The notes: generated by a model not told the origin, from the letters alone. Counted from the stretch's first letter, positions 25,271 through 36,240 are shown. The stretch: 64,000 nt of DNA from Candidatus Zhuqueibacterota bacterium (GCA_029262005.1 JAJDAG010000191.1:1-64000), one strand, 5' to 3'. Translations and numbers: made by a program.

Positions 25271-28200
25271 TTATTGCATGACCCCATGGCATTTTTTATA
25301 TTTCTTACCGCTTCCGCATGGACATGGGTCATTTCGCCCGACTTTATCCCCGACAACCACCGGTTGTTTTTTTGCTCCACGTGATTGTTGAGCAGCTTGT
25401 GCCATTGCGCTTTTTTGCGGAATGTTGGCGTACCCCATACCGTCAGTTGAGTCATGTATCGTCTGCATTTGCGCGGGCATACGTCTTCTTGCAACCATCG
25501 GATCCTGTTCCACGATGTTTGCCTTCATCGCAAGCTCCAACACCTGCTCATTGATCAAGTCAAGCATTTCAGTGAACATTCTGAAGCCCTCGGACTTATA
25601 TTCAAGCAGTGGATTCTTCTGCCCGTAAGCTCTCAGCCCAATGCCCTCTTTAAGTTGATCCATTTCGTAAAGATGTTCGCGCCAGCGCTCATCGATGACA
25701 TGCAGCATCGCGCGCCGCTCCAGGTGACGCATGACAGTGCTCCCAAGTTCCTGCTCTCTGCGACGATACTGCGCCAATGCGGCTTCATATAGTTCTTCAA
25801 AAACAGTTGCCTGAGTGATATTGCTGACAACTTCTTCTTTGTAAGGTAGTTCCATTAAGATGGTCCTGCGGAAATCATCACGCAAACCACTCCAGTCCCA
25901 ATCTTCAGAGTATGTACCCTCTTCAGTATATCTGCGAATTTTGCTCTCAACAAAATCACCGAGGATTTCCACAAATTCCTCTTCTAAATTCTCTCCTTCA
26001 AGTGCATGCGCACGTCTACTATAAACAACCTCGCGTTGTTGATTCATCACATCATCGTATTCAAGCAAATGCTTTCTAATGTCGAAATTGTGGCCCTCAA
26101 CGCGCCTTTGCGCCCGCTCGATAGACCGTGTCACCATGGCATGTTGAATGACTTCCCCTTCTTCTACACCCAAACGGTCCATAATGCCGGCAACACGATC
26201 GGATTGAAACAAGCGCATCAAATCATCTTCAAGGGAAAGATAAAATCGACTCGAACCCGGATCGCCCTGGCGACCACTTCTGCCACGTAACTGCCGATCA
26301 ATTCGGCGTGATTCATGCCGTTCAGTGCCGAGAATGTGCAGTCCGCCTGCCTTTTCAGCCACACCTGCGCCTAACTTAATATCCGTGCCGCGCCCTGCCA
26401 TGTTGGTTGCGATGGTTATGGCGCCAGGCTGTCCGGCGTTCGCTACAACCTCAGCCTCTTTCTGATGCTGCTTTGCGTTAAGCACTGAATGAGGAATACC
26501 CCGGCGTTTCAACATCCGGCTGAGTGTTTCCGAGACATCTACTGTAATCGTACCGACTAAAACCGGTTGTTTCCGTTCATAACATTCAGCAATCTCATCA
26601 ATGATGGCATTGTACTTTTCCCGTTTTGTCCGGTAAATACCATCTTCAAGGTCTGATCTCTGAATCGGGAGATTTGTTGGAATCACGACCACGTCGAGCT
26701 TGTAGATTTCCCAAAACTCGCCTGCTTCAGTTTCAGCGGTCCCAGTCATGCCGGCCAATTTCTTGTACAAGCGATAGTAATTTTGCAGCGTTATTGTGGC
26801 TAGTGTCTGAGTCTCGCGCTCAATTTTCACATTCTCTTTTGCTTCCAAAGCCTGATGCAAGCCATCACTAAATCGTCGCCCGGGCATCAACCTGCCCGTA
26901 AACTCATCGACGATCATCACCTTGCCCTCGTTCACGACATATTCAGCATCTTTTTCAAACAGGGAATACGCCCTGAGAAGTTGTGATATATTGTGTAAAC
27001 TCTCACTTTTTTCTGAGTACTCTTGCTGCAGCCTGGTTTTAAGAGCCGAAGCTTCATCAGGAGTCAGCGTTTCATCGCTGTCAATTACATGCAACTTTTC
27101 TGACAGGTCAGGCAGGACGAACATTTCAGGTTCATTGGGAGAAAGCGCGTCACGCCCGATATCCGTTAAATCAATTGTGTGTGCCTTTTCATCGATGGCG
27201 AAATAGAGTTCCTCATCTATTTCGTGCATGTGCTTATCTCGCAGATAATCACTTTCAACCCGCCTAATCAGCTTCTTGACCCCAACCTCGTGTAACAGCT
27301 TCGTAAGTCTTTTGTTTTTTGGGGCACCCCGAGAAGCACGCAACAGCAGAATGCCGGCCTCATATTCATTACCAGAATTAAACAACTTTTCACCTTCAGC
27401 GACAATGCTGTTGATGAACTGTGTTTGCTTCCGAATTAATTGTTCAACGCGCGGCTTCATTTCATCATATTTTTGCGTCGAATGTTCAACAGGCCCGGAA
27501 ATTATCAAAGGAGTTCTTGCTTCATCAACAAGAACGGAGTCCACTTCATCCACAATGGCGAAGTGATGAACACGTTGCACTTTGTCTTCGATGCGAATGG
27601 ACATGTTGTCTCGCAAGTAATCGAACCCGAACTCATTGTTGGTACCATAGGTGATGTCCTTTGAATACGCTTGCCGACGACGCTCCGGGTCCATGCTATT
27701 GGCGATGTAATCGACGGTCAGACCGAGAAACTTAAAAATTTGACCCATCCACTCGCAGTCGCGACGTGCCAGGTAATCATTGACCGTTACCAGGTGCACA
27801 CCCTTGCCGGGCAAAGCATTCAGGTAGAGCGGCATAGCGGCGACAAGGGTCTTGCCCTCTCCTGTGGCCATTTCAGTAATTTTGCCCGAGTGCAACACGA
27901 CACCACCGATGAGTTGTACGTCATATGGAATCATGTCCCATTCAATTTCCAGGTCACAAACTTTCCACTTCTTGCCAACCAAACGTTTACAAGCCTGCTT
28001 TACAACTGCGTAGACTTCAGGCAGCATTTGTTCAAGAGCTTCTTCAATAAGTTTATATTCCTGCTCCTGCAATTCCTTAATTCTGTCGCGAACTTTCTCC
28101 ACGTCCGATTTAACTTCTTCTGTCTCTTCAGCACTTTCAGAATTGCCATTGCTCACAATTGCATCAGAATGGAGGCGCTCGTTGAGTTCATCCAGCTCAG

Positions 28201-28387
28201 TCTTGACTTCACGAATCGTCTCAGCTATTCTATCTCGAAATTCCTCCGTTTTGGCCTGAATCGCTTCATCAGAAAGCGCATGCATGGTTTCGTAGTGCGC
28301 GTTTATCTCATCGACTTCAGGCTGCAAACGTTTCACATCTCGATCGTGCTTACTGCCAAATACTTTACTTACAAATTTTGAAATCAT
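25271..28387 (-). CDS. secA: Preprotein translocase ATPase
   Basis: At 1038 residues this SecA is longer than the E. coli protein (901), with an extended insertion between about 310 and 470. Walker A TGEGKT is near 175 and the DEVD box near 276. The second motor domain has [34 protein letters not shown] and [10 protein letters not shown]. The C-terminus carries a SEC-C zinc motif [14 protein letters not shown] near 1020-1034. Long SecA forms with this insertion are typical of FCB-group bacteria. It works with SecYEG to push preproteins across the inner membrane. Confidence 0.97.
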   Translation of the reverse strand: MISKFVSKVFGSKHDRDVKRLQPEVDEINAHYETMHALSDEAIQAKTEEFRDRIAETIREVKTELDELNERLHSDAIVSNGNSESAEETEEVKSDVEKVRDRIKELQEQEYKLIEEALEQMLPEVYAVVKQACKRLVGKKWKVCDLEIEWDMIPYDVQLIGGVVLHSGKITEMATGEGKTLVAAMPLYLNALPGKGVHLVTVNDYLARRDCEWMGQIFKFLGLTVDYIANSMDPERRRQAYSKDITYGTNNEFGFDYLRDNMSIRIEDKVQRVHHFAIVDEVDSVLVDEARTPLIISGPVEHSTQKYDEMKPRVEQLIRKQTQFINSIVAEGEKLFNSGNEYEAGILLLRASRGAPKNKRLTKLLHEVGVKKLIRRVESDYLRDKHMHEIDEELYFAIDEKAHTIDLTDIGRDALSPNEPEMFVLPDLSEKLHVIDSDETLTPDEASALKTRLQQEYSEKSESLHNISQLLRAYSLFEKDAEYVVNEGKVMIVDEFTGRLMPGRRFSDGLHQALEAKENVKIERETQTLATITLQNYYRLYKKLAGMTGTAETEAGEFWEIYKLDVVVIPTNLPIQRSDLEDGIYRTKREKYNAIIDEIAECYERKQPVLVGTITVDVSETLSRMLKRRGIPHSVLNAKQHQKEAEVVANAGQPGAITIATNMAGRGTDIKLGAGVAEKAGGLHILGTERHESRRIDRQLRGRSGRQGDPGSSRFYLSLEDDLMRLFQSDRVAGIMDRLGVEEGEVIQHAMVTRSIERAQRRVEGHNFDIRKHLLEYDDVMNQQREVVYSRRAHALEGENLEEEFVEILGDFVESKIRRYTEEGTYSEDWDWSGLRDDFRRTILMELPYKEEVVSNITQATVFEELYEAALAQYRRREQELGSTVMRHLERRAMLHVIDERWREHLYEMDQLKEGIGLRAYGQKNPLLEYKSEGFRMFTEMLDLINEQVLELAMKANIVEQDPMVARRRMPAQMQTIHDSTDGMGYANIPQKSAMAQAAQQSRGAKKQPVVVGDKVGRNDPCPCGSGKKYKKCHGVMQ

Positions 28388-28409
28388 TCCTTAATCCTAC
28401 CGGCTTATA

Positions 28410-28856
28410 TTATTCAAGGCCTCTCCCACTCTTTTTGAGCAAGCCATTTTTTTGCAGGTGAGCCAAAATTCCATCAAGAATGCCGTTAATAAAAACACTG
28501 CTTTTCTCTGTGCTGTATTTTTTTGAAACCTCTATCGCTTCATCGATGGAGACCTTGGGCGGAATATCCTCAAAATAGAGGAATTCTGAAATACATATCC
28601 GCATGATTAGTTTATCCAGAATAGCGATGCGTGCAAAGTCCCAATTGTGTGCCTGCTTGATGATAAGTTGTTCGACCTCGCTTTGGTTTTCTGTACATTT
28701 ATTCAACAACCGGGTCGCGAACTCTTTGCTTGGTTCATCCTCGTCGGCTTGCAGCACTATCTCATCCACAATGCGCTCAATGGGCGTTCCTGACATTTCG
28801 AATGCGTACAGCGCTCGCAACGCCATTTCTCGTGCCTGTCTTCGTTTATAGCTCAT
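28410..28856 (-). CDS. nusB: Transcription antitermination factor NusB
   Basis: The 148-residue protein begins MSYKRRQAREMALRALYAFE and has the NusB helical core with KVSIDEAIEVSKKYST near 111-126 and a FINGILDGI ending. NusB binds boxA RNA with S10 (NusE) in rRNA antitermination. It lies 22 bp before secA and 24 bp after ilvE, so it is very likely in the same transcript. Confidence 0.93.
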   Translation of the reverse strand: MSYKRRQAREMALRALYAFEMSGTPIERIVDEIVLQADEDEPSKEFATRLLNKCTENQSEVEQLIIKQAHNWDFARIAILDKLIMRICISEFLYFEDIPPKVSIDEAIEVSKKYSTEKSSVFINGILDGILAHLQKNGLLKKSGRGLE

Positions 28857-28880
28857 ACAATCAATCTGTTCCCAGCCAAC

Positions 28881-29807
28881 CTATTCAACGAAAGTTAACC
28901 ATCCGTATTTGTCTTCAACTTCACAGGCAAGAACCGCGAAAAATTGTTTTTGCAGTTTTTCAGTAATTGGGCCGCGATGCCCTGCGCCGATCGTTACCCT
29001 GTCGATAGATTTGATCGGGCTAACCTCAGCAGCGCTGCCAGTAAAAAAAACTTCGTCCGCAACATAAAGCATCTCACGCGGGATCACGGTTTCAATGACG
29101 TCATAGCCAAAGTCACGGGCGATTTTGATAACACAGTCTCGGGTGATACCAGGTAAAATTGACGAAGCCAGAGATGGCGTGTAAATCTTGCCATCGCGAA
29201 TAACAAACACATTTTCACCACTGCCTTCACTGACAAAGCCGTTGGCATCGAGGCTGATTCCCTCAATGTAGCCATCCATTTTCGCTTCCTGGTTAATCAA
29301 CTGCGAATTCATGTAATTGGCGCCACATTTAGCCATGGCCGGAAAAGTATTCGGCCGCATTCTATTCCAGGATGACACGCGCACATCAACACCAATATTG
29401 ATGGCTTCATCTCCTAAGTATTTTCCCCAGGCCATAGCTGCCACAATCAATTCGACGGGCGTGTCTCCAGGATTGACACCAAGGCTGCCATATCCGCGAA
29501 ACGCGATGGGCCGCAAATAGGCTTCCCGCAATTTGTTCGTTTTTATGACATCGATACACGCCTGAAGCACGACTTCCTGAGAAAAAGGCATTGGCATGCG
29601 GTAAATTTTTGCAGAATCAAACAAGCGGCGCACATGATCGTCGAGCCGAAATATTCCAGGACCTTTGGGCGTATCATAACACCGAAGCCCTTCAAAAACA
29701 GATGAACCATAATGCAAAACGTGGCTCATAACATGAATTTTGGCATCTTTCCAATCGATCATTTCTCCGCTGAACCAAATCTTCCCATCTTCAAGGAATC
29801 CAGACAT
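28881..29807 (-). CDS. ilvE: Branched-chain amino acid aminotransferase
   Basis: This fold-type IV PLP enzyme of 308 residues makes valine, leucine and isoleucine from the 2-oxo acids. HVLHYGSSVFEGLRCY near 31-46 is the substrate-loop signature, and the catalytic lysine lies in AMAKCGANYMNS near 158-169. SEGSGENVFV and LPGITRDCVI bind the cofactor phosphate. It is the first gene of the housekeeping core, with a candidate promoter just upstream. Its neighbour in the same direction is an acyl-CoA set that may degrade branched-chain intermediates. Confidence 0.93.
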   Translation of the reverse strand: MSGFLEDGKIWFSGEMIDWKDAKIHVMSHVLHYGSSVFEGLRCYDTPKGPGIFRLDDHVRRLFDSAKIYRMPMPFSQEVVLQACIDVIKTNKLREAYLRPIAFRGYGSLGVNPGDTPVELIVAAMAWGKYLGDEAINIGVDVRVSSWNRMRPNTFPAMAKCGANYMNSQLINQEAKMDGYIEGISLDANGFVSEGSGENVFVIRDGKIYTPSLASSILPGITRDCVIKIARDFGYDVIETVIPREMLYVADEVFFTGSAAEVSPIKSIDRVTIGAGHRGPITEKLQKQFFAVLACEVEDKYGWLTFVE

Positions 29808-29837
29808 ATTTATTTTCTCCGGCCTTTTACAAAATTC

Positions 29838-29865
29838 AACATAGGATGAACATCAATAATATCAA
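29838..29865 (-). promoter_or_regulatory. Candidate sigma-70-type promoter upstream of ilvE
   Basis: On the minus strand TTGATA (29860-29865) and TATGTT (29838-29843) are 16 bp apart, about 30 bp before the ilvE ATG. The match is fair but not strong, in an AT-rich gap of about 170 bp. The same gap holds a CGGGA/TCCCG palindrome (29946-29958) without a T-run, possibly the end of the acyl-CoA transcript. Confidence 0.3.
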
Positions 29866-29976
29866 TCCACTATATAAGGAAATCAGATGAGCAAAACAAG
29901 CAAATGTCACCAGACTAACAAAAGTTTCATTATTTTTGCAGTCAACGGGACGCTCCCGCCGGAATTGTAACTGAAT

Positions 29977-31122
29977 TTAATAGGACTGCAAAACGTTCCG
30001 GCCAATAACCAGACGCTGAATCTCCGAGGTCCCTTCGTAGATTTCCGTAATCTTTGAATCCCGCATATAGCGTTCTACAGGATAGTCTTTCAAATAACCG
30101 GCGCCGCCAAATATCTGCACCGCCTCTGTGCTGGCAAAAACCGCGGTTTCAGAAGCGAACAACTTGGCTTTTGCCGCCTCTGCAGAATAAGGTTGCTTCC
30201 GGTCTTTCAGCATAGCCGCCTGATAAATCAGCAGCCTGGCCGCATTGATGCGTGTTTCCATATCTGCAAACTTGAACTGAATCGCTTGAAAATTAGAAAT
30301 ACTTTTGCCGAACTGAACGCGTTCTTTTGCATAACCCACTGCTGCCTCCAGTGATGCCTGAGCAATACCAAGGGCCTGGGCTGCGATACCGATACGGCCG
30401 CCGTCCAGCGTTTTCATTGCGATTTTAAAACCCTCGCCTTCTGCGCCGAGCAAATTTTCCTTAGGAACTTTACAATCTTCAAAATTGATTGTAGCAGTAT
30501 CAGAACTGCGGATGCCAAGCTTCTTTTCTTTGTGTCCAACACTGAAGCCCGGGAAACCCTTTTCCACCACAAAAGCGCTGATACCACGATATCCGGCTGC
30601 AAGATCTGTGTGGGCTGTTACCAGGTAATAATCCGCATTCATTCCACTTGTGACCCAGTTTTTTGTGCCATTAATCAGATAGTGCTCACCTTTAAGCGTT
30701 GCCTGTGTGGTCATTGAAGATGCATCCGAACCTGAGCCAGGCTCAGACAAACAAAAAGCGCCAAGTTTTTCGCCGGTGGCCAACGGTCGTAAATAATTAT
30801 TTCGGACCTTCTCATTGCCATAATGCTCCAGCCCGTAACACACAAGGGAGTTGTTAACCGAACAAACCACGCCAACCGAAGCATCTGCTTTCGACAATTC
30901 TTCAACCACCAGAACATAGCTGATGGTATCCAGACCGGCGCCGCCATATTCCGGGCTGACCATCATTCCCATAAACCCGAGCTCACCCATCTTTTTAACA
31001 TGATGCGCTGCAAACGTTTCCGTTCGATCACGTTCAGCCGCATCTTTAGCCACCTCGTTTTGTGCAAATTCACGAGCAGTCTGTTGAATCATTTTCTGCT
31101 CTTCTGTCAACATGAAATCCAT
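29977..31122 (-). CDS. Short-chain acyl-CoA dehydrogenase
   Basis: This flavoprotein of 381 residues begins MDFMLTEEQKM. It has the FAD/substrate signatures AFCLSEPGSGSDASS near 123-137 and the C-terminal motif TEIYEGTSEIQRL with the catalytic glutamate. It oxidises a short acyl-CoA, probably butyryl-CoA, to the 2-enoyl form and passes electrons to ETF. It is 12 bp after the 3-hydroxyacyl-CoA dehydrogenase gene. Substrate chain length cannot be fixed from sequence. Confidence 0.9.
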   Translation of the reverse strand: MDFMLTEEQKMIQQTAREFAQNEVAKDAAERDRTETFAAHHVKKMGELGFMGMMVSPEYGGAGLDTISYVLVVEELSKADASVGVVCSVNNSLVCYGLEHYGNEKVRNNYLRPLATGEKLGAFCLSEPGSGSDASSMTTQATLKGEHYLINGTKNWVTSGMNADYYLVTAHTDLAAGYRGISAFVVEKGFPGFSVGHKEKKLGIRSSDTATINFEDCKVPKENLLGAEGEGFKIAMKTLDGGRIGIAAQALGIAQASLEAAVGYAKERVQFGKSISNFQAIQFKFADMETRINAARLLIYQAAMLKDRKQPYSAEAAKAKLFASETAVFASTEAVQIFGGAGYLKDYPVERYMRDSKITEIYEGTSEIQRLVIGRNVLQSY

Positions 31123-31134
31123 GGAATATCCTCA

Positions 31135-31995
31135 CTAATTTGCTAACGAATAATCATAAAATCCTTTGTTTGTCTTTCTGCCCAAGTGACCTGCCGCTAC
31201 CATTTTTCGCAGCAGTGGACATGGCCGGTATTTGTCATCGCCCAAATTGTTCATCATCACAGTCATGATGTGCAAACAAACATCGAGCCCGATAAAATCA
31301 GCCAGAGCAAGCGGCCCCATTGGGTGGGCCATGCCGAGTTTCATTACCGTGTCAATTGCTTCGGGCTCGGCAACGCCCTCCATCACACAAAAAATTGCCT
31401 CGTTAATCATGGGCATAAGTACACGATTTGAAACAAACCCCGGGTAATCATTGACTGCCACCGGTGTCTTTCCGAGCTGCTCACTCAAACGCATGACAGT
31501 TTCGAAGGTCTCGTCGGATGTAGCAAGTCCGCGAATCACCTCAACCAACGCCATGACCGGAACAGGGTTGAAAAAATGCATGCCGATGACTTGTTCCGGG
31601 CGGGCAGTCACAGCTGCAATTTCGGTAATAGAGATGGAGGAAGTGTTGGAAGCCAAAAGCGATTCTGCCGGGCACAGCTCATCCAGACTTTTAAAGAGCT
31701 GCTTCTTTATTTCAGCATTCTCTGTTGCGGCCTCAATCACAAGTTCAGAATCGCGGGCTGTGGAAATATCCACATTTGTTTCGATTTTGGCCAATGTGGC
31801 CTGAGCATCTGCAGCGGTTATTTTTTCTTTCTTTACCTGCCGCTGCAAATTCTTTTCGATGGTCGAAAGCGCCCGGTCAAGGAGAGGCTGCTTAACGTCC
31901 ACCAGGTTAACTGAAAAACCGGAAGATGCAAACACGTGGGCAATGCCATTCCCCATGGTTCCGGCACCGATAATGGTTACTTTCTTAACATTCAT
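31135..31995 (-). CDS. hbd: 3-hydroxybutyryl-CoA dehydrogenase
   Basis: The 286-residue enzyme has the NAD motif [14 protein letters not shown] near 9-22 and the catalytic [15 protein letters not shown] near 139-153. The C-terminal half has [15 protein letters not shown] and the [12 protein letters not shown] helix, and it ends in a [12 protein letters not shown] motif. It interconverts 3-hydroxyacyl-CoA and 3-oxoacyl-CoA. With the adjacent thiolase and dehydrogenase it can complete a short-chain beta-oxidation or butyrate cycle. Confidence 0.93.
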   Translation of the reverse strand: MNVKKVTIIGAGTMGNGIAHVFASSGFSVNLVDVKQPLLDRALSTIEKNLQRQVKKEKITAADAQATLAKIETNVDISTARDSELVIEAATENAEIKKQLFKSLDELCPAESLLASNTSSISITEIAAVTARPEQVIGMHFFNPVPVMALVEVIRGLATSDETFETVMRLSEQLGKTPVAVNDYPGFVSNRVLMPMINEAIFCVMEGVAEPEAIDTVMKLGMAHPMGPLALADFIGLDVCLHIMTVMMNNLGDDKYRPCPLLRKMVAAGHLGRKTNKGFYDYSLAN

Positions 31996-32031
31996 TGACT
32001 TCTCACTTTGTTACTTATCAAGAACCTCATT

Positions 32032-33216
32032 TTATCTTTCCACAATAACAGCAGATGCCTCTCCACCACCGATGCAAAGTGTGGCGAGACCGCGTTTCGT
32101 TTCGTAACGTTTCATCGCATAAAGCAGCGTGGTCAAAATGCGAGTGCCGCTGGCACCAATCGGGTGACCAAGCGCCACTGCGCCACCATGCACGTTCATT
32201 TTTTCCTGGTCCACACCAAGCTCTTTCACCACAGCGAGGTTAACGACTGAAAAGGCCTCGTTGATTTCAAACAGATCAATATCTTCTACTTTGAGGTTTG
32301 TTTTGTTAAGAATATTGACGATTGCATCGGCCGGCGCAGTCGTAAACCATTCCGGCGCTTTCGCAGCGGAAGCCTGAGCTATGAGGGTGGCCAGCGGCTT
32401 AACACCGAATTTCTCAGCACGCTCCTTTGACATCATGACAACGGCGGCAGCCCCGTCGTTAATCGAAGAGGCATTGGCTGCCGTGACCGTACCATCCTTT
32501 TTGAACACAGGCCGTAAGCCCGGCATTTTCTCAAAATTTGCCTTACCCGGCTCATCGTCTTCTGTAACAAGAACCGGTTCACCCCGTCGTTGCGGAATTT
32601 CTACAGCAACGATTTCGTCGCTGAAGTAGCCCTGCTTTTGTGCCTCAATGGCTTTTTTGTAGGAATTAATAGCGAATTCGTCTTGTGCTTCACGCGAAAC
32701 ATGACACTCAGAAGCACAAAGTTCAGCAGCATTTCCCATGTGATAGTCATTGTAAACATCCCAGAGACCGTCTTTGATCATGCTGTCAATGAGTTCGCCA
32801 TGGCCCAGGCGATAACCCGTGCGTGCCCGGCTCAGCAAATACGGCACATTGGACATGCTTTCCATGCCACCGGCAACGACAACATCTGCATCACCAACCA
32901 TGATTGCCTGGGCTGCCAACATAACCGACTTCAGGCCGGAACCACATACTTTATTTATTGTCAGGCAAGGCACCGTATTGGGCAGGCCCGCACCGAGTGC
33001 CGCTTGTCGCGCCGGGGCTTGCCCCACACCAGCAGGCAGCACTTCGCCCATGATTACTTCACTGACATCTTCTCCTGAAATACCAGCTCGACGAACAGCT
33101 TCCTTGATAACCACGCTGCCAAGTTTGGGGCCGGACAATGAACTCAAAGAACCTTGCAACGCGCCAACCGGAGTGCGGCAGGCACTGGCAATGACAACTG
33201 TTTTTAGCTCTGACAT
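32032..33216 (-). CDS. Acetyl-CoA C-acetyltransferase (thiolase)
   Basis: The 394-residue thiolase has the nucleophilic cysteine in NKVCGSGLKSVM near 85-96. GGAVALGHPIGASG near 341-354 supplies the histidine, and the second active cysteine lies in LCIGGGEAS near 380. The last motif is usually CIGGGxG; here a glutamate follows. I choose the ATG at 33216 with GAGG upstream; a TTG two codons earlier is weaker. It starts 2 bp after the stop of the MBL-fold gene. Confidence 0.93.
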   Translation of the reverse strand: MSELKTVVIASACRTPVGALQGSLSSLSGPKLGSVVIKEAVRRAGISGEDVSEVIMGEVLPAGVGQAPARQAALGAGLPNTVPCLTINKVCGSGLKSVMLAAQAIMVGDADVVVAGGMESMSNVPYLLSRARTGYRLGHGELIDSMIKDGLWDVYNDYHMGNAAELCASECHVSREAQDEFAINSYKKAIEAQKQGYFSDEIVAVEIPQRRGEPVLVTEDDEPGKANFEKMPGLRPVFKKDGTVTAANASSINDGAAAVVMMSKERAEKFGVKPLATLIAQASAAKAPEWFTTAPADAIVNILNKTNLKVEDIDLFEINEAFSVVNLAVVKELGVDQEKMNVHGGAVALGHPIGASGTRILTTLLYAMKRYETKRGLATLCIGGGEASAVIVER

Positions 33217-33218
33217 TT

Positions 33219-34061
33219 TCAAACCTCTATTTTCTCAATTTTTAATTTTCCATCTGTTTTGCGTAAATAACCCGCTTTCACATGTGGCGCATGCTCAAAT
33301 AATAACAGCCAATTTTCTGCCATTGCCTGTTTTAAAACACGTTCTTTCTGCTCCATTGTCGTTTGTGGAAAAAGATCATACCCCATCACGTAAACGGTTT
33401 TTAAATGGGAACTGGTCGGAACAAGATCTGCAAGAAAACAGGCTGTTTTTCCACCGGAAGTTATTTTTACAATCTGATGGTACTGCGTATGGCCGCCGGT
33501 GATTTGAAACTCAACTCCGGGAATAAGCTCACCATCCCCTTCCAGCAGTTGCAACTGCCCGGCTGCTTGCACGGCTTCCCAATTCTTCGAAAGGTAACTG
33601 CCGCGGCTGCGCGGATCGGGCTGCCCGGCATAGTCGAATTCGCCGCGTTGAAAATAATATGTCGCATTGGGAAACGTCGATCTGAGTTGCCCACTACCGT
33701 CCTGAGTGCAATTGCCGCCGCAATGGTCGAAATGCAGGTGGGTCAACAGAACCTTTGTGACATCCTCCGGCTGATAACCGAGTTCAGCGAGATTACTGAG
33801 TAAATCCCCCCCGGACTGATCGATTTCAAACATGGTTGAAAACTTTTCGTCATAAGCTTTGCCAACGCCGGTATCAACCAGAATTAAGTCCTGCTCAGAT
33901 TTAATCAAAAGACAGTTAAGTCCCATGAGAATACGGTTCATCTCGTTGGCCGGATCTGTTCTCTCCCAAAGCACTTTGGGTACAACGCCAAACATGGCAC
34001 CGCCATCCAGCTTGAAGAGGCCGTCGCTTATCAAAAAAATATCAAATTCACCAAATTTCAT
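33219..34061 (-). CDS. Metallo-beta-lactamase-fold hydrolase
   Basis: This 280-residue protein has the zinc-binding motif THLHFDHCGG near 107-116, GGHTQYHQ near 197 and FLADLVP near 213. It resembles lactonase or thioesterase-like members such as AHL lactonases and glyoxalase II relatives. There is no signal peptide, so it is cytoplasmic. Lying between a thiolase and an acyl-CoA dehydrogenase, it may hydrolyse an acyl-CoA or lactone by-product; that is inference. Confidence 0.82.
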   Translation of the reverse strand: MKFGEFDIFLISDGLFKLDGGAMFGVVPKVLWERTDPANEMNRILMGLNCLLIKSEQDLILVDTGVGKAYDEKFSTMFEIDQSGGDLLSNLAELGYQPEDVTKVLLTHLHFDHCGGNCTQDGSGQLRSTFPNATYYFQRGEFDYAGQPDPRSRGSYLSKNWEAVQAAGQLQLLEGDGELIPGVEFQITGGHTQYHQIVKITSGGKTACFLADLVPTSSHLKTVYVMGYDLFPQTTMEQKERVLKQAMAENWLLLFEHAPHVKAGYLRKTDGKLKIEKIEV

Positions 34062-34155
34062 TTGTTCTCTCTAATGACTTTTACGGAAGGGTTCAAAGTG
34101 AAACCGGGCCCCTCCCAATTCAGCAATAGCGTAAAGCAGCAACACGTCACTCGCG

Positions 34156-35304
34156 TTAATAATCTTTCAGCATCTCGCGCGAAATCACCAGACGCAACAC
34201 TTCGGAAGTACCCTCGCCAATCACCGTGAGTTTTGCATCACGCCAGAACCTTTCCAATGGATAATCGCGGGTGAAGCCATAGCCGCCATATACCTGTATG
34301 GCGTTTTTGGTCACGCGCATGGCAACCTCGGAAGCAAATAATTTTGCCATAGCGGCCTCCTGGGTGTAAGGTCTTGCATTGTCGCGTAAATGCGCTGCCT
34401 GGTGAACCATGAGACGGGCGGCTTGTATTTCTGTTGCCATGTCCGCCAGCATCCATTTTATCGCCTGGTGGCTTGAAATGGGTCCACCGAATGCCTCACG
34501 CTCCTTAGAGTAAGCTGCCGCCTTTTCCATGGCGCCTTGAGCCAGTCCGACAGCCATAGCGCCAATACCTATTCGGCCGCCATCAAGTGTGGTGAGCGCC
34601 TGTTTGAAACCCTTGTTTTCCTCGCCCAGCATATTTTCAGCCGGCACGCGACAGTTGTCAAAAGAAACCGGCCTTGTATCTGATGCGCGAACACCCAACT
34701 TGTCCTCTTTTTTGCCAACTTCAATTCCGTCCCATACCTTTTCCACGATAAAACCGGATAGCCCCTTGGTACCTGCCTCAGGGTTGGTTTTGGCAAAAAC
34801 AACAAAATAGTCTGCTACCCCGGCATTGGTCACAAACATTTTGCTGCCGTTGAGAATGTATGAATCGCCATCTTTCACAGCCATAGTTTTGGCAGCGCCG
34901 GCATCAGAACCCGAGTCTGGTTCGGTGAGACAAAAACTACCAAGCGACGTCCCTGAGGCCAGGGGTACCAGATATTTCTGCTTCTGCTCTTCCGTGCCGA
35001 AAAGATAAATGGGTGTGGCACATAATGAAATGTGGGCTGCAATGGAAAGACAAGTTGAGCCACATACTCTGGCTATTTCTTCAAGTGCCACGGCCTGGCT
35101 AATTGTGTCCATACCAGCCCCGCCGTATTCTTCCGGAAACGGAATGCCAAGCAGGCCCAACTCTGCCATCTTTTTAATATTCTCAATCGGATAACGGCAT
35201 GTTTCATCAATTTCGGCTGCAATGGGTTCAATTTCGTTTTGTGCAAACTCGCGAACCATGTCGCGCAACATCTCCTGCTCCTCAGTCAATTCTGTGTAAG
35301 CCAT
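34156..35304 (-). CDS. Second acyl-CoA dehydrogenase
   Basis: The 382-residue enzyme (ATG 35304, preceded by AGGAG) has SFCLTEPDSGSDAGAAK near 124-140 and the C-terminal VIGEGTSEVLRLV motif with the catalytic glutamate. It is a paralogue of the 30.0-31.1 kb gene, with visibly different residues around the acyl-binding site. Together with the crotonase and carboxyltransferase upstream, an isovaleryl-CoA or other branched-chain dehydrogenase role is plausible but not proved. Confidence 0.88.
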   Translation of the reverse strand: MAYTELTEEQEMLRDMVREFAQNEIEPIAAEIDETCRYPIENIKKMAELGLLGIPFPEEYGGAGMDTISQAVALEEIARVCGSTCLSIAAHISLCATPIYLFGTEEQKQKYLVPLASGTSLGSFCLTEPDSGSDAGAAKTMAVKDGDSYILNGSKMFVTNAGVADYFVVFAKTNPEAGTKGLSGFIVEKVWDGIEVGKKEDKLGVRASDTRPVSFDNCRVPAENMLGEENKGFKQALTTLDGGRIGIGAMAVGLAQGAMEKAAAYSKEREAFGGPISSHQAIKWMLADMATEIQAARLMVHQAAHLRDNARPYTQEAAMAKLFASEVAMRVTKNAIQVYGGYGFTRDYPLERFWRDAKLTVIGEGTSEVLRLVISREMLKDY

Positions 35305-35372
35305 CAAAAACTCCTGGTTTTGCAAATGTCTGAATTAAATATTTTCAAAATGAGCTAACAAAATAACGCCTT

Positions 35373-36155
35373 TTATCTTCCTTTATATCGCGGCAAACGT
35401 TTCTCTTTAAACGATGCCAACCCCTCAAGCCGGTCAGCAGTCGGAATCGTTTTCTGATAACACTCAAATTCCAACTCAAGCCCTTCGGACAGTGGTTTGT
35501 TGAGTCCGGCAAGAATCGCTTTTTTTGCCTGTCTGACTGCAACCGGCCCATTGGCGGCAATTTCGCTTGCAATCTCCAAAGCCGTCGGCAGTAAATCTTC
35601 TGCCGGAGTAACAAAACTGGCAGCGCCCTGACGCACGGCTTCCTCTGCGGAGAAAAGACGCGCGGAGGTAATCCACAAAACAGCATTACCGGGCCCAATC
35701 AGTCGCGTCAGGCGTTGGGTTCCACCTGCGCCTGGCATAATTGCCAGCGCCGTTTCGCGTAATCCAACCTGAATATTTTGTGCCAGCAGGCGAATGTCTG
35801 TTGCTAAGGCGAGCTCAAAACCACCACCGAAAGCACTCCCTTGCAACGCTGCGATGGTTGGAACAGTGATAGCCGCGAGTTTATGCATGGCCGCACCAAT
35901 CCCCCGAACGGCAGTCGCAACTTCATTCTCCGGCATGTTCAACCTTTCCTTCAAATCCGCACCTGCGCAAAAAACTTTGCCCTTGCCGGTGAAAACCGCA
36001 ACTCGAACTTTTCCAGCCGCGACATCAGTTTCGATGTTTTCAGCAACCTGTCCAAGCTCTGCGACCAGCTCCCGGTTTAACGCATTTACGGGTGGCCTGT
36101 CGATTGTAACCAACGACACGAAATCTGTGATTTGATAGGATAAATGTTGATACAT
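35373..36155 (-). CDS. Enoyl-CoA hydratase/isomerase (crotonase family)
   Basis: This 260-residue crotonase has the oxyanion-hole segments FCAGADLKER near 63-72 and LQGSAFGGGFELALA near 103-117. GLRETALAIMPGAGGTQRL near 131-149 carries the catalytic glutamate. The PGAGGTQRL form resembles methylglutaconyl-CoA hydratases (AUH/LiuC) as much as generic enoyl-CoA hydratases. Its place near a methylcrotonyl-CoA-carboxylase-like subunit would suit leucine breakdown. Confidence 0.87.
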   Translation of the reverse strand: MYQHLSYQITDFVSLVTIDRPPVNALNRELVAELGQVAENIETDVAAGKVRVAVFTGKGKVFCAGADLKERLNMPENEVATAVRGIGAAMHKLAAITVPTIAALQGSAFGGGFELALATDIRLLAQNIQVGLRETALAIMPGAGGTQRLTRLIGPGNAVLWITSARLFSAEEAVRQGAASFVTPAEDLLPTALEIASEIAANGPVAVRQAKKAILAGLNKPLSEGLELEFECYQKTIPTADRLEGLASFKEKRLPRYKGR

Positions 36156-36240
36156 ATTCTAATCTGATTTATTCACAAATTCACAGTTTGTGGCTGTGAA
36201 TTAAATAACTTGACTATTGGTATTTTCTCAACCACTGTTC

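Noticed and set aside
27671-28381. 236-codon plus-strand frame within secA
   Set aside because: It lies wholly opposite a well-supported secA coding sequence and has no ribosome site or recognisable domain; a shadow frame.
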